Of a DNA stretch of 64,000 nucleotides, positions 1-8,643 are shown in pieces; the stretch's first letter is position 1; every line of letters begins with the position of its first letter. This DNA is from Desulfonatronum lacustre DSM 10312 (lineage in GTDB: Bacteria > Desulfobacterota > Desulfovibrionia > Desulfovibrionales > Desulfonatronaceae). The stretch covers positions 3,585,921 through 3,649,920 of the forward strand of contig NZ_KI912608.1 in assembly GCF_000519265.1 (NCBI RefSeq), in the 5' to 3' direction. The notes beneath the pieces are model-generated. The model was not told the origin of the DNA, searched no databases, and saw only the letters and a program-made list of their open reading frames with translations. The position numbers were made by a program, and so were the translations under genes.

Positions 1-706
1 GAAAGATGCTGCCGAGGCCGTGGAACATGCTGTCGGAAGAATTGCTCTTCGCGGCGAGCGTGGGAGCATGGGAGGCATACCCCCGCTGTGTCGGGTCGTC
101 GCGGACGATCAGCCAGATGGCCGCGCCTAGGATCAGACAGATGAGTCCCAGAATCCACATCACTCCGCGCCAGCCCATCAGATCGACCAACAGGCGCAGC
201 GGCGCTCCGGCGGTGACCGCGCCCATCACCCCCACCAGCAGCCCGATCCCGGTGACGAAAGCAAACATCCGTGGCGGGAACCAGTGGGTGGCCAGTTTCA
301 TCAGGGTCACCCAGGCCACGGCCACGGAACCGCCGATGAGCAGCCGACCGATGTTGGCCAGGAGCACGGTGTCGGCCAAGGCGAAAAAAATGGTGCCCAG
401 GGCCGCCAGCAAGGCCCCGGCCGTGAGCAGCCGCCTCGGCCCCCAGTGGTCCGCCAGCATGCCCGTGGGGACCTGCATGGCCACATAGCTGTAGAAATAA
501 AAGGCTGAAAAATTGCCCAGGGCAGCGGCTCCGATCTGGAAATCGCTCATCAGCAGGTCGGTCATCACCGCCGGGGCCACCCGCTGGTAGAAACTCATAA
601 AGTAGAGCGCAGCGCCCAACCCCCATATCAGCCAGGAAAGCCCAAGGGGAGGAGGGGCGAGGTTCGCCGGGACGCGATCGTCAATGGGGGACATCGAGGG
701 CTTCAT
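1..706 (-). CDS. MFS transporter, N-terminal part (runs off window)
   Basis: Translating the minus strand from the ATG at 706 gives an unbroken 235-codon reading frame that leaves the window at base 1. The start reads MKPSMSPIDDR, followed by hydrophobic helices and the segment GMLADHWGPRRLL. That segment is the GxLaDrxGxRrll loop between TM2 and TM3 that is diagnostic of the major facilitator superfamily. About six membrane segments lie before the edge. A second in-frame ATG at 694 could be the start, since neither has a clear Shine-Dalgarno. It lies 10 bp downstream of the EamA transporter gene, so the two are probably co-transcribed. The substrate cannot be told from sequence. Confidence 0.85.
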   Translation of the reverse strand, partial: MKPSMSPIDDRVPANLAPPPLGLSWLIWGLGAALYFMSFYQRVAPAVMTDLLMSDFQIGAAALGNFSAFYFYSYVAMQVPTGMLADHWGPRRLLTAGALLAALGTIFFALADTVLLANIGRLLIGGSVAVAWVTLMKLATHWFPPRMFAFVTGIGLLVGVMGAVTAGAPLRLLVDLMGWRGVMWILGLICLILGAAIWLIVRDDPTQRGYASHAPTLAAKSNSSDSMFHGLGSIF

Positions 707-716
707 CAAGAGTATT

Positions 717-1604
717 TCATCGGGGTGCCGCCCCTTTTCGATTGGTGAGGTACACGCCCAAGCCGACCATGGCCGCTCCCAGAATCAGGGTCAGGCTGAT
801 GGTTTCACCCAGGATCAGGAATCCGGAGGCAATGGCCCAGACGGGCACGAAGTTGATGAATACCGCGGCTCTGGACGGGCCGATGGTTTTGACGCCCTGA
901 TAGAACCAGGTGAAGCCCAGCACCGTGCCGAACACTCCAAGATAAATCAGGGCCGCCCAGCGTGTCCAGGTCAGCGCCAAGACGTGGCCCGGCAAGCCCT
1001 CGGCCAAGCTAAAGGGCAGCAGTGCCGCGACGCCCACCAGGCAGGACCAAGTCACCGCCGCATGAGGTGAAAGATTCTTCATCATCACTTTGCCCACCAG
1101 GAGATAGATCACCCAACTGGCCACGCAACCGAAAATGGCCAAATCACCCCAAGACAAGGCTTGGTTAAAAATATCCTGGGGGCGGCCGCCGGTAATGGCC
1201 AGGATCGCCCCGCAGACCGAAAGTCCGATGCCGAGCAGTCTGCCCATGCCCAGCGGTTCCTTAAACAGTGGAGCGGCCAGCAGGGCGACGAAGATGGGAT
1301 TGGTAGCCACGATCACCGCCGCCCGTCCGGCTTCTACGGTGCGCAGGCCGGTGAAGAACAACACATTGTAGGCGAAGATGCCGCTCATGCCCAGGATGAA
1401 CACCGGAAGCAACTGACCCAGGCGAAGTCGCGGCAGGCCGCCTTCGTACACGCGCACCAGAATCACCAGGCTGACTGAGGCGATGGCGAAGCGTAAAAAC
1501 GCCGCGGAGAACGGCGGCAGGTCCGCGGCCACCACTCGCCCGGCCACGAAGGTGCCGCCCCAGAACATGGAGGTGCAGAGCAGCTTGAGGTAGGTTTTGA
1601 ACAC
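717..1604 (-). CDS. EamA/DMT-family transporter
   Basis: The product is a 295-residue inner-membrane protein with about ten hydrophobic helices arranged as two repeated EamA halves, the usual size and layout of drug/metabolite transporters. The N-terminus carries the family-typical start MFWGGTFVAGR, with PPFSAAFLRF after it. The second half has ITGGRP and later VFGTVLGFTWFYQGV. These proteins export metabolites or amino acids, and the substrate here is unknown. It follows dapA and its terminator on the same strand and precedes the MFS gene by 10 bp, so it and the MFS gene probably form a small transport operon. Confidence 0.9.
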   Translation of the reverse strand: MFKTYLKLLCTSMFWGGTFVAGRVVAADLPPFSAAFLRFAIASVSLVILVRVYEGGLPRLRLGQLLPVFILGMSGIFAYNVLFFTGLRTVEAGRAAVIVATNPIFVALLAAPLFKEPLGMGRLLGIGLSVCGAILAITGGRPQDIFNQALSWGDLAIFGCVASWVIYLLVGKVMMKNLSPHAAVTWSCLVGVAALLPFSLAEGLPGHVLALTWTRWAALIYLGVFGTVLGFTWFYQGVKTIGPSRAAVFINFVPVWAIASGFLILGETISLTLILGAAMVGLGVYLTNRKGAAPR

Positions 1605-1656
1605 GAGGGATCTTTCCCCGGGCTGTTGGAATGGTTGTCGTTTGCGGGACGCGGAA

Positions 1657-1687
1657 TAAAAAAGGGACGAGGGAGAACCCTCGTCCC
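1657..1687 (-). terminator. Rho-independent terminator after dapA
   Basis: A perfect 10-bp inverted repeat (gggacgaggg, AGAA loop, ccctcgtccc) lies at 1664-1687. On the minus strand it is followed by a run of Ts (1657-1663). It begins 29 bp past the dapA stop and separates dapA from the EamA gene. Confidence 0.9.
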
Positions 1688-1715
1688 TGGTCGCCGAACC
1701 GTGTGCGGCGGTGGA

Positions 1716-2606
1716 TTATTTTTTCAGGGTGATCAGGCCGGCTTGTCCGAGAATGTCCTTGAGTCGGGCCTCGTTGTTGGGCTGCATCCGAACCATGGGC
1801 AGACGGAACTCCGGCTTGACCTTGCCCATCAGGGACAAAGCGGTCTTGGCGGGTGCCGGGTTGGTCTCCAGGAACATGGCCCGGCACAGCGGGGCCAGTT
1901 CGTAATGCAGATCCTGGGCCTTGGCGGTGTTGCCTTCTCGATATTCGCGGCAGAGGGCGCTCATTTTGTTTGGAGCGATGTTGGAAACCACGGAGATGAC
2001 CCCCTTGCCGCCCAGAGCCAAGAGGGGCAGGACCGTGAAGTCGTCCCCGGAAAGAACGATGAAGTCCGATCCGCAGTATTCGAGCACTTCGGAAACCTGA
2101 GCCATGTTCCCGGTGGCCTCCTTGACGCCTTTGACCTCCGGAACTTCCCGGAACAGCCGGGAAAGGGTCTCCGGGAGCATGTTCACGCAGGTCCGGCCCG
2201 GAACGTTGTACAGGATCATGGGAATGGAAACTTCCTTGGCCACGGCCCTGAAGTGGGCCACCAGTCCTTCCTGGGTCGGCTTATTGTAGTAGGGCGTAAT
2301 CAGCAGAACGCCGTCGGCCTTGGCCTGTTTGGCCACTTTGGTCAGTTCGACGGCCTCCTTGGTGCTGTTGGAGCCCGAACCGGCCAGCACGGGGACCCGG
2401 CCTTTGACTTGATCGACGCAGATCTTGACAACCTGAGCGTGTTCGGCGTGGGACAGGGTCGCGGATTCGCCGGTGGTGCCGCAAGGAACCAACCCATTGA
2501 TTCCTTCCTCGATCTGCCACTCGATCAGACTTCTGTAGGCGTCTTCATCAATCACGCCGCTGTTGAACGGTGTGACCAGCGCGGTGAACGCTCCGTGAAA
2601 CGACAT
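1716..2606 (-). CDS. dapA: 4-hydroxy-tetrahydrodipicolinate synthase
   Basis: DapA condenses pyruvate with aspartate semialdehyde in the cytoplasm, the first committed step to diaminopimelate and lysine. The 296-residue protein has the family's standard length. It shows GTTGES at residues 43-48, the tyrosine of YNVPGRT (Tyr133) and the Schiff-base lysine in VKGVKEATGN (Lys162), matching the known catalytic set. dapF lies 70 bp upstream on the same strand, so the two diaminopimelate genes are probably co-transcribed. A strong terminator follows. Confidence 0.97.
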   Translation of the reverse strand: MSFHGAFTALVTPFNSGVIDEDAYRSLIEWQIEEGINGLVPCGTTGESATLSHAEHAQVVKICVDQVKGRVPVLAGSGSNSTKEAVELTKVAKQAKADGVLLITPYYNKPTQEGLVAHFRAVAKEVSIPMILYNVPGRTCVNMLPETLSRLFREVPEVKGVKEATGNMAQVSEVLEYCGSDFIVLSGDDFTVLPLLALGGKGVISVVSNIAPNKMSALCREYREGNTAKAQDLHYELAPLCRAMFLETNPAPAKTALSLMGKVKPEFRLPMVRMQPNNEARLKDILGQAGLITLKK

Positions 2607-2676
2607 ATTTCCTCCTTGTGCTGTACGTGCGTGCCGGTGCCGGGCGAATGAATCCGGCCATGGACCGTGTCGCGGA

Positions 2677-3594
2677 TTATGGCTCGGTCCGATTCAGACC
2701 CAGGGATCGGAGATTGAGATTGGCCGTAAAGACCAGGACGGCCTTTCCGGTCAGAAAAACGGCGTCTTGGTGAATGGTGATGCCGAGCAGTTCGCCTCCG
2801 GATGTGCGGATGTTCACCTCCGGTCCGGTTCGGTTCAAGGCGTGGGTTATCAGGGCCGAGGCCGCCGCTCCGGTGCCGCAGGCGTAGGTTTCCCCCTCAA
2901 CGCCGCGTTCGTATGTGCGCAACAACAGATTCTCCCGGTCCTGGACCTGGACGAAATTGACGTTGGTGCCGCTGGGGGCGAACCGGGGATGCTCGCGGAA
3001 CCGGCGTCCGAGGTCTTGGACGTCCAGGCCGGCCACATCCGGAGAGAAGACGACCAGATGCGGAACTCCGGTGTTCACGAAGTGAGCATCCCAGGAGGGC
3101 GTTGATTCGAGTTGTTCGGAAGCCTTCGGAAGAGACGATTCCAGAGTCAGAGTCAGATTCAGACCCAGGCGCAGATCGTGGTGCGGGGTCAGCTGGACCT
3201 TGACCAAGTCCTGGTCGGGCAAGACCTCGGCTTTGATGGGACCGGCGTCCGTGCCCAGAACATGCGTCTTTCCGGCCAGCCCCAATTCATGGGCCAGTCG
3301 GGCGGCGCACCGGGAACCGTTGCCGCACATTTCGGCCCGGGAGCCGTCGGCATTGTAGAAGTGCCAGATATAGTCCGCCTCCACGCCCGGAGGCGTCGTG
3401 TCCAGCAGGATCAGCCCATCGGCTCCCACGCCGAAGGCCTTGCGGCAGACGGCCCTGGCCCAGTCGGGCATTTCATCTTGGGCAAGTTGCAAGGCCCGGT
3501 TGTCCAGGACGACGAAGTCGTTGCCGCTGCCCTGCATCTTGCAGCATTCCACCCAGGGACCGAACGCGTCGCTGGTTGATATCCGTTGGTTCAT
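2677..3594 (-). CDS. dapF: Diaminopimelate epimerase
   Basis: DapF interconverts LL- and meso-diaminopimelate using two cysteines as acid and base. Both are visible: Cys90 in the motif MCGNGSRC and Cys239 in YACGTGAAAS. At 305 residues the protein is slightly longer than typical (about 275), mostly from a 15-residue N-terminal lead and an insert near residues 140-170. The KMQGSGNDFVVLDNR segment near the N-terminus is also family-typical. It heads the dapF-dapA pair supplying meso-DAP for peptidoglycan and lysine. Confidence 0.97.
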   Translation of the reverse strand: MNQRISTSDAFGPWVECCKMQGSGNDFVVLDNRALQLAQDEMPDWARAVCRKAFGVGADGLILLDTTPPGVEADYIWHFYNADGSRAEMCGNGSRCAARLAHELGLAGKTHVLGTDAGPIKAEVLPDQDLVKVQLTPHHDLRLGLNLTLTLESSLPKASEQLESTPSWDAHFVNTGVPHLVVFSPDVAGLDVQDLGRRFREHPRFAPSGTNVNFVQVQDRENLLLRTYERGVEGETYACGTGAAASALITHALNRTGPEVNIRTSGGELLGITIHQDAVFLTGKAVLVFTANLNLRSLGLNRTEP

Positions 3595-3680
3595 TGCGCT
3601 TCCTCAGATCGTGGGCGATGCACGCGCCAATGTTGTGTGACGATACCTGCTCAAAAACTCCGAGGTGACCGTCCTCTCAT

Positions 3681-3789
3681 GCTCAGCGAAGCGGTGCTCG
3701 TGCTCGTGTTTGGAATCGAGCTGGAAGGTTCGGGAAAACGACCGATTACGAGTACGAGCGCCGCCGTGAGCGGCTGAGCACGAGCACGA
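3681..3789. repeat. 6-nt periodic extragenic palindrome
   Basis: Between dapF and the IHF gene, the left arm (3681-3708) carries gtgctcgtgctcgtg and the right arm (3751-3789) carries gagcacgagcacga. The arms are mutually inverted and built on a GAGCAC/GTGCTC hexamer, with related gagtacgag units between them. The rest of 3595-3825 holds no supported gene. It looks like an interspersed repeat or an mRNA hairpin; its function is unknown. Confidence 0.55.
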
Positions 3790-3825
3790 TTGGGCGTTGT
3801 TCCCTACGACGTTGCGCTTGCAGCG

Positions 3826-4107
3826 CTACGCGTCTTCGTTCAGGTGGTCCTTGAGCTCCTTGCCCGGTCGGAAGAAGGGCAGTCGTTTGGGCTGGACTTC
3901 CACGGACTGACCGGTTTTGGGGTTGCGGCCCTTGTAGCCCTGGTAGTCCTTGACCTTGAAGCTGCCGAATCCCCTGATCTCCACGCGGTCGCCCTGGATC
4001 ATGGCATCCTTGATGGACTGAAAAAAGGTGTTCACCACAGTGGTTGCGTAATCCATCGGGATGTCGTTCTTTTCGGCAAGATTGCGGATTAATTCGCTTT
4101 TGTTCAT
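3826..4107 (-). CDS. IHF/HU-family DNA-binding protein (IHF-beta-like)
   Basis: This 93-residue nucleoid protein belongs to the bacterial DNA-bending family. The body reads VEIRGFGSFKVKDYQGYKGRN, followed by PKTGQSVEV and PFFRPGKELKDHLN. The FRPGKEL ending resembles IHF subunits more than HU (usually FKAGK.L). I place the start at MNKSELI because GGAG lies nine bases upstream; two upstream in-frame ATGs (4113, 4122) would add three or five residues. It likely acts as a homodimer or IHF-type heterodimer in replication, recombination and transcription. It stands alone, with over 100 bp free upstream and 230 bp downstream. Confidence 0.92.
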   Translation of the reverse strand: MNKSELIRNLAEKNDIPMDYATTVVNTFFQSIKDAMIQGDRVEIRGFGSFKVKDYQGYKGRNPKTGQSVEVQPKRLPFFRPGKELKDHLNEDA

Positions 4108-4214
4108 GAGCATTTTCTCCAAATCTGTATGGCGGGCGATACGAAAAACACCACGGCAAGGGCCAATTCGCGACTACCTACACCGATACGTGAAAAAATT
4201 CTATAGGTTGAAGG

Positions 4215-5039
4215 TTAAAAATTTGCCAGGGCCGGTTTGTCGAGCAATCCCGGCATCAGGGCCGCGCGCAGGGATTGCAGCCGTTCGGCCAGGACCCGAA
4301 TGTCCTCGGCAGCCGGTGATTTGGGCGCGATGCGCATCAGGGCTTGCTGCTTGGCCACGGCTTTTCCCATGTTCGGATCACTCCGGACCATGCCCAGGTA
4401 GTGGGTTTTGAAGCCGAGGAATTTTTCCACGGCAGCGTCCAGGCGTCGATGGGTGGTTTGGGCCTCCTCCCGGTTCGCGACCTGGTTGACCAGGATCAGA
4501 AAGTCGTGAATGTCGGCTTTGGCTGAAAGCACTTTGATTACGGCGTAGGCGTCGGTCAGCGAGGTGGGCTCCGGAGTGAGCACGACGATCCGCTTGGCAG
4601 CGGCCCGTGCCATGGCCAGCAACGTGGGGTTCAGACCGGCGGCCATGTCCAGGATCAGAAAGGCGTAGTCGGATATGATCGGCTCCAGTTTTTTCAGCAA
4701 CAGGCCGCGCTGGTCCTCATCCATCTCCACCAGTTCGGGCACACCGCTGGCAGCCGGCAGCAGATCCAGGTTTGGGGCCACCGGCTGGACGAGTCGTTGT
4801 GCGGCGATGTCCCGGACCAGCAGGTCCTGGATGGTGGCTTCGCTGGAGATTCCCAACAGGATGTCCAGATTGGCCAGCCCGAGGTCGCAGTCCATCAGCA
4901 GGCAGCGCAGTCCGGATTCACTGAGGCAGAAGCCCAGGTTCGCGCTGAGGCTGGACTTGCCGACACCGCCCTTGCCGCTGAATACGGCGATGCTCAAGGT
5001 CCCATTGGGGTTGGTTTGCATTGGTTGGTGGGGGTTCAT
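4215..5039 (-). CDS. MinD/ParA-family ATPase, FlhG-like
   Basis: The 274-residue cytoplasmic P-loop ATPase has the deviant Walker A SGKGGVGKSS at residues 21-30, switch motif LLMDCDLGLANLDILLGI and LILDMAAGLNP. The phrase DLGLANLD is typical of FlhG/YlxH, the MinD relative that counts and places flagella. No flagellar biosynthesis gene is near, so the role stays tentative and another polar-positioning job is possible. The gene begins 5 bp after the diguanylate cyclase gene, which suggests co-transcription with prfB and the cyclase. Confidence 0.88.
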   Translation of the reverse strand: MNPHQPMQTNPNGTLSIAVFSGKGGVGKSSLSANLGFCLSESGLRCLLMDCDLGLANLDILLGISSEATIQDLLVRDIAAQRLVQPVAPNLDLLPAASGVPELVEMDEDQRGLLLKKLEPIISDYAFLILDMAAGLNPTLLAMARAAAKRIVVLTPEPTSLTDAYAVIKVLSAKADIHDFLILVNQVANREEAQTTHRRLDAAVEKFLGFKTHYLGMVRSDPNMGKAVAKQQALMRIAPKSPAAEDIRVLAERLQSLRAALMPGLLDKPALANF

Positions 5040-5044
5040 GGTGA

Positions 5045-5911
5045 TCAGGCGGACAATCCTTGGAAAAGAAAATTCTTCTCCGTGGCATCCACCAAGGTTT
5101 GGGAAGCCGAATCCGGAGCGATGTCCCGGAACGGGGCTTTTTCCAGACGATCCTTGCCGGCCCGCTTGGCTGAGTACAAGGCGTTGTCCGCCAGTTCGAG
5201 CAGTTCCACGGGCAACATGTTCCGGAACCCCTTGTAGCAGGCCAGTCCGGTGGAAATGGTCACCTGGGGGACGGTGGAAGGAGCGGGACAGTCGAAACGC
5301 AGCTTCCGTACGGCGTCCATGATTCGCTCCAGCAGGATCACCGCGCTGGTCTGGGTCGTGGCGGGCATCAGCAGGGCGAATTCCTCCCCACCCAGGCGTG
5401 CGGCCAGATCGGCCCTGCGGATGTTTTTGCGCAAAACCTCGGCCACGGTTCGCAGGACCAAGTCTCCGTGGACATGGCCGCAGTCGTCGTTGATTTGCTT
5501 GAAGTCGTCGATGTCCAGAATGGCCAGGCTCAAGGACAGTTTGGAGCGCCGGGTGCGTTCCATCTCCGTGTGCAGGGCCTGATCGAAGACGACTCGCCGG
5601 GCCAAATCGGTCAGATCGTCATGGCCGGCGGCGTGGGTCAGATCGTCGATTCGGGCCTGAAGGCGGCTCAGGGCCGGGTAGACATCTCCTTCCAGGGGCA
5701 GAAGCATCCAAGGGAAACCCTGAAGCACGGCCTGCACTTCGGCGGACCGTTGCGGAGAAAGGCCCCTGAGCAGACGAAACAAGACCGCGTCCGCACCGGG
5801 GTCTTCAGTAGGGTTGGTGGCGAGAGGCAGGGAGGCCAGTCGGCCCCGCAGGGTTTCCAACTCGGCTCGCAACTCCGAAGGCGCGGGAAGGCTAGGCGAC
5901 TTTCCGGACAT
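5045..5911 (-). CDS. Diguanylate cyclase (GGDEF)
   Basis: From the ATG at 5911 the product is 288 residues. The first 90 residues are an unassigned helical sensory or regulatory region, and the C-terminal half is a GGDEF domain. It has the signature GGEEF at 174-178, DIDDFKQIND at 133-142, and an RRAD inhibitory site (165-168) exactly five residues before the signature. It should therefore make cyclic di-GMP and be product-inhibited. No membrane segment is visible. The start lies inside the end of prfB (20-bp overlap), so translation is probably coupled. A PilZ-domain receptor gene lies about 4 kb upstream in the same run. Confidence 0.93.
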   Translation of the reverse strand: MSGKSPSLPAPSELRAELETLRGRLASLPLATNPTEDPGADAVLFRLLRGLSPQRSAEVQAVLQGFPWMLLPLEGDVYPALSRLQARIDDLTHAAGHDDLTDLARRVVFDQALHTEMERTRRSKLSLSLAILDIDDFKQINDDCGHVHGDLVLRTVAEVLRKNIRRADLAARLGGEEFALLMPATTQTSAVILLERIMDAVRKLRFDCPAPSTVPQVTISTGLACYKGFRNMLPVELLELADNALYSAKRAGKDRLEKAPFRDIAPDSASQTLVDATEKNFLFQGLSA

Positions 5912-7050
5912 GGGTCTCCAAAAGATGGTTCCGGATAAAGCCGTCGATGTCCCCGTCCAGCACGGCCTCGACGTTGCCCATCTCGAAATTCGTGCGATGG
6001 TCCTTGACCAGACGGTAGGGCTGGAGGGTGTAGGTCCGGATCTGGCTGCCCCAGGCAATGGCGTCCTTGGTGGCGTATTGGGCCTGTTTTTCGTCTTCGC
6101 GCTTGCGCAGTTCCAGTTCGTAGAGGCGGGCCTTGAGCATCTTCATGGCCGCGTCCTTGTTGCGGTGCTGGGACTTTTCATTTTGGCACTGGGTCACGAT
6201 GTTCGTGGGCAGGTGGGTGATTCGGATCGCGGAACTGGTCTTGTTCACGTGCTGTCCCCCGGGACCGCTGGCCCGGAAGACGTCGATGCGCAGATCTTCC
6301 TCGTTGATTTCGATCTCGATCTCCTGACCCACGTCCGGGTAGATGTCCACCGAGGCGAAGGAGGTGTGCCGCCTGCCGGAGGAGTCGAAGGGCGAAATGC
6401 GGATCAAGCGATGAATACCTTTTTCACTTTTCAGCAGGCCGTAGGCGTACGAGCCTTCGATCTGGAGCACCACGCTCTTCACTCCGGCCTCGTCCCCGGG
6501 CAGATAGTCCAAAATCTGGACCTTGAATTGATGGCGCTCGGCCCAGCGCCGATACATCCGCAGGAGCATTTCGGCCCAGTCCTGGGCTTCCGTGCCCCCG
6601 GCACCGGGATGGATTTCCAGGATAACCGGGTGCTGGTCCTCCGGTGCGCTGAGCAAGGTATGCAGTTCCGCCTGTTCCAGTTTGTCGGACAAAACGGCCA
6701 TGTGCCGCTGAACCTCTTCCAGGATTTCCCGCTCGGGTTCGTCTTCGGCCATGGCCAGCCACTCGCCCAAATCCTGCTTGGCCTTGCGCAGAGCGTACCA
6801 TTCCTGGAGCGCGGTACTGAGTCGGGTCTTTTCCTGAAGCAGAGGCGTCATGCTCCGAGGGTCGTTCCAAGCCTCGGGATGGGAGATGGCCTTGTCGATT
6901 TCCACCAGGCGGGCTTCGTAGGCATCCCGGTCAAAGGCTCCTCCAGAAGCTGTCGAATTGGACTTCCAGGTTCGCACTTTCCGTTTTTAATTCGGAAAAC
7001 TGCAAGAGTTTCTTGCCGTTCTCGGCGCGTTGGGCTTCAGCCGTGTTCAT
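5892..7050 (-). CDS. prfB: Peptide chain release factor 2, programmed +1 frameshift
   Basis: RF2 releases peptides at UGA and UAA codons. The gene is read in two frames. Codons 1-39 run from the ATG at 7050 (GGAG nine bases upstream) to an in-frame TGA at 6931-6933. After a +1 slip at CTT, translation resumes at GAC (6932) and runs to the TAG at 5892-5894, giving 385 residues. The RF2 codon-recognition tripeptide SPF (about 219-221) and the catalytic GGQ (about 264-266) are present. A TTG at 7005 would give 370 residues, nearer the family norm. In-frame-only annotation would mis-start this gene at 6977. Confidence 0.95.
6930..6945 (-). promoter_or_regulatory. prfB autoregulatory +1 frameshift site
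   Basis: On the minus strand the site reads TGG AGG AGC CTT TGA C. An internal Shine-Dalgarno-like GGAGG lies three bases before the slippery CTT, followed by the UGA stop and a C. This matches the classic prfB layout (SD, short spacer, CTT TGA C), in which low RF2 lets the ribosome slip +1 and make more RF2. Confidence 0.92.
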
Positions 7051-7104
7051 GAAACAAGACTCCATGGTTCGATGCGGTGCTTGACGATAGTCAAAAAAAA
7101 TATC

Positions 7105-8643
7105 TTATTCCATCCCGAAAGACGCTCGCCGTCGACGCAGCCACCAGACCGATCCGAGCAACACGCCGACGGTCGCGGGCAAAAGCGCCTGGAGGATCGT
7201 GTAGTGCCGGTGATAAAACGTGCGGTCTTCGAGGAGGAGAACTTCCGGATAGGAGAGGGTCAAACGATGGAACAATCCTCCGGCTTCAAGTCGTCGGCCT
7301 CGTGGGTCGATGATCGCCGTGACGCCCGTATTGGTGGAACGAACGAGAAATCGGCCCTGCTCCACGGACCTGAGGACGGCCTGGTTCAAGTGTTGTCGCG
7401 GAGCCGAGGAGCGGCCGAACCAGGCATCGTTGCTAATGTTCACCAGGAGGTTCGCTCCGGCGCGAACCCGTTCCCGGCTCAATCCGGGAAAGATCGCTTC
7501 GTAGCAAATGAGCATGCCCAGGGCAAGCCGGTCCCAATGGAGCGGAGCGGGGTCGTTGCCGGCCACGAAGTCGCCCTCGCTCTGGGCCAGACGACGGATG
7601 AAGGGCAGGAGGTGGCCCAAGGGAACATACTCGCCGAAGGGGACAAGGTGTTCCTTGTCGTAGACGTCGAGGGTTTCTCCCCTCGGGCCGAGCAAAAAGG
7701 CCGAGTTGCCGTATCCGATTTCTCCGGTGGACAGGTTTACTTCGTAGCGCGGAGCGCCGGTAAGCAGGGCGAAACGTTCCTGGGAGCGGACGAAATCCCG
7801 CACCTGCCTGGACAAGGCGTTTTCCTCCTGAAGGTAAAAGGGCATGGCCGTTTCCGGCCAAATCACCAATTCCGGCGCGGAGGAGAGTTCCTTGGCGGTC
7901 AGGTCGAGGTAAGTACGAATCGTGGCTTCCTGGTATTCCGGCTCCCATTTCACGGTTTGGTCGATATTGCCCTGGACCAGCGTGACCCGGACCGGTGCTC
8001 CTTCCGGGAGAGGCTTGGTCAGCATCACAGCGCCGAAGCCGATCAAGGCCAGGGGCGTAGCAATGCCCAACAACAGGCTGAACGTGCTCCCACGAGCCAG
8101 GATCAGCCAAGCCGCGGCGGCCACGAACACCGCAGACAACCAGTATTCGCCCACCAAGGCCAAGCCCTGGATGGCCGCGGGCCAGGGCGCCAGGGCCGCC
8201 GGGAGCGTCAGCCAGGAGAAGCCGGTGAACAGCGTTCCCTGGGCCATTTCCAATCCTCCCCAGAGCAGACCGGCACCCAAGCCAAGAGGAACAGGGGAAA
8301 GGACGGGACGCGCCCAATGGATCAGGGCGGAAAACGCTCCGCCGTACAGGCCCAGGTACATGCCCAGCAGGATCGGGCAGGGCAGGGCCAGAATCCAGGG
8401 CAGGCCGCCGTGGACGTGGACCGGGATGAAGACCCAGTACAGGCAGGCGGCGTAGGCCAAGGCGGCGCAGATCCAGCCGGAGCGGAAGGCCGCGCCTGGA
8501 GAGGAGGCTTTCAGGGCGATCCAAAACAACGCGGCCGGAAAAAGAACCGCCGCCCCAGGCACATGGGAGATCGGGTTGGCATGGCCGAACCAGGCCCCGG
8601 GCAGGGCGACCAAAAGCGCGGCGGGCAGCGTGGCCGAGATCAT
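7105..8643 (-). CDS. lnt: Apolipoprotein N-acyltransferase
   Basis: Lnt adds the third acyl chain to lipoproteins in the inner membrane. The first 210 of 512 residues are hydrophobic with several membrane helices, followed by a periplasmic nitrilase-type domain. The catalytic Glu-Lys-Cys triad is visible as Glu264 (WPETAMPF), Lys330 (YDKEHLVPFGEY) and Cys380 (MLICYEAIF). The start ATG overlaps the corC stop in an ATGA, so the two are translationally coupled. The corC-lnt pairing is widespread in proteobacteria. Several lipoproteins in this window would be its substrates. Confidence 0.96.
   Translation of the reverse strand: MISATLPAALLVALPGAWFGHANPISHVPGAAVLFPAALFWIALKASSPGAAFRSGWICAALAYAACLYWVFIPVHVHGGLPWILALPCPILLGMYLGLYGGAFSALIHWARPVLSPVPLGLGAGLLWGGLEMAQGTLFTGFSWLTLPAALAPWPAAIQGLALVGEYWLSAVFVAAAAWLILARGSTFSLLLGIATPLALIGFGAVMLTKPLPEGAPVRVTLVQGNIDQTVKWEPEYQEATIRTYLDLTAKELSSAPELVIWPETAMPFYLQEENALSRQVRDFVRSQERFALLTGAPRYEVNLSTGEIGYGNSAFLLGPRGETLDVYDKEHLVPFGEYVPLGHLLPFIRRLAQSEGDFVAGNDPAPLHWDRLALGMLICYEAIFPGLSRERVRAGANLLVNISNDAWFGRSSAPRQHLNQAVLRSVEQGRFLVRSTNTGVTAIIDPRGRRLEAGGLFHRLTLSYPEVLLLEDRTFYHRHYTILQALLPATVGVLLGSVWWLRRRRASFGME

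Noticed and set aside
1-508. Plus-strand frames at the window start
   Set aside because: Antisense to an MFS transporter with the diagnostic GxLADxxGxRR loop.
5892-7050. prfB read as a frameshifted pseudogene
   Set aside because: The stop lies in the canonical CTT TGA C site with an internal Shine-Dalgarno, so it is programmed.
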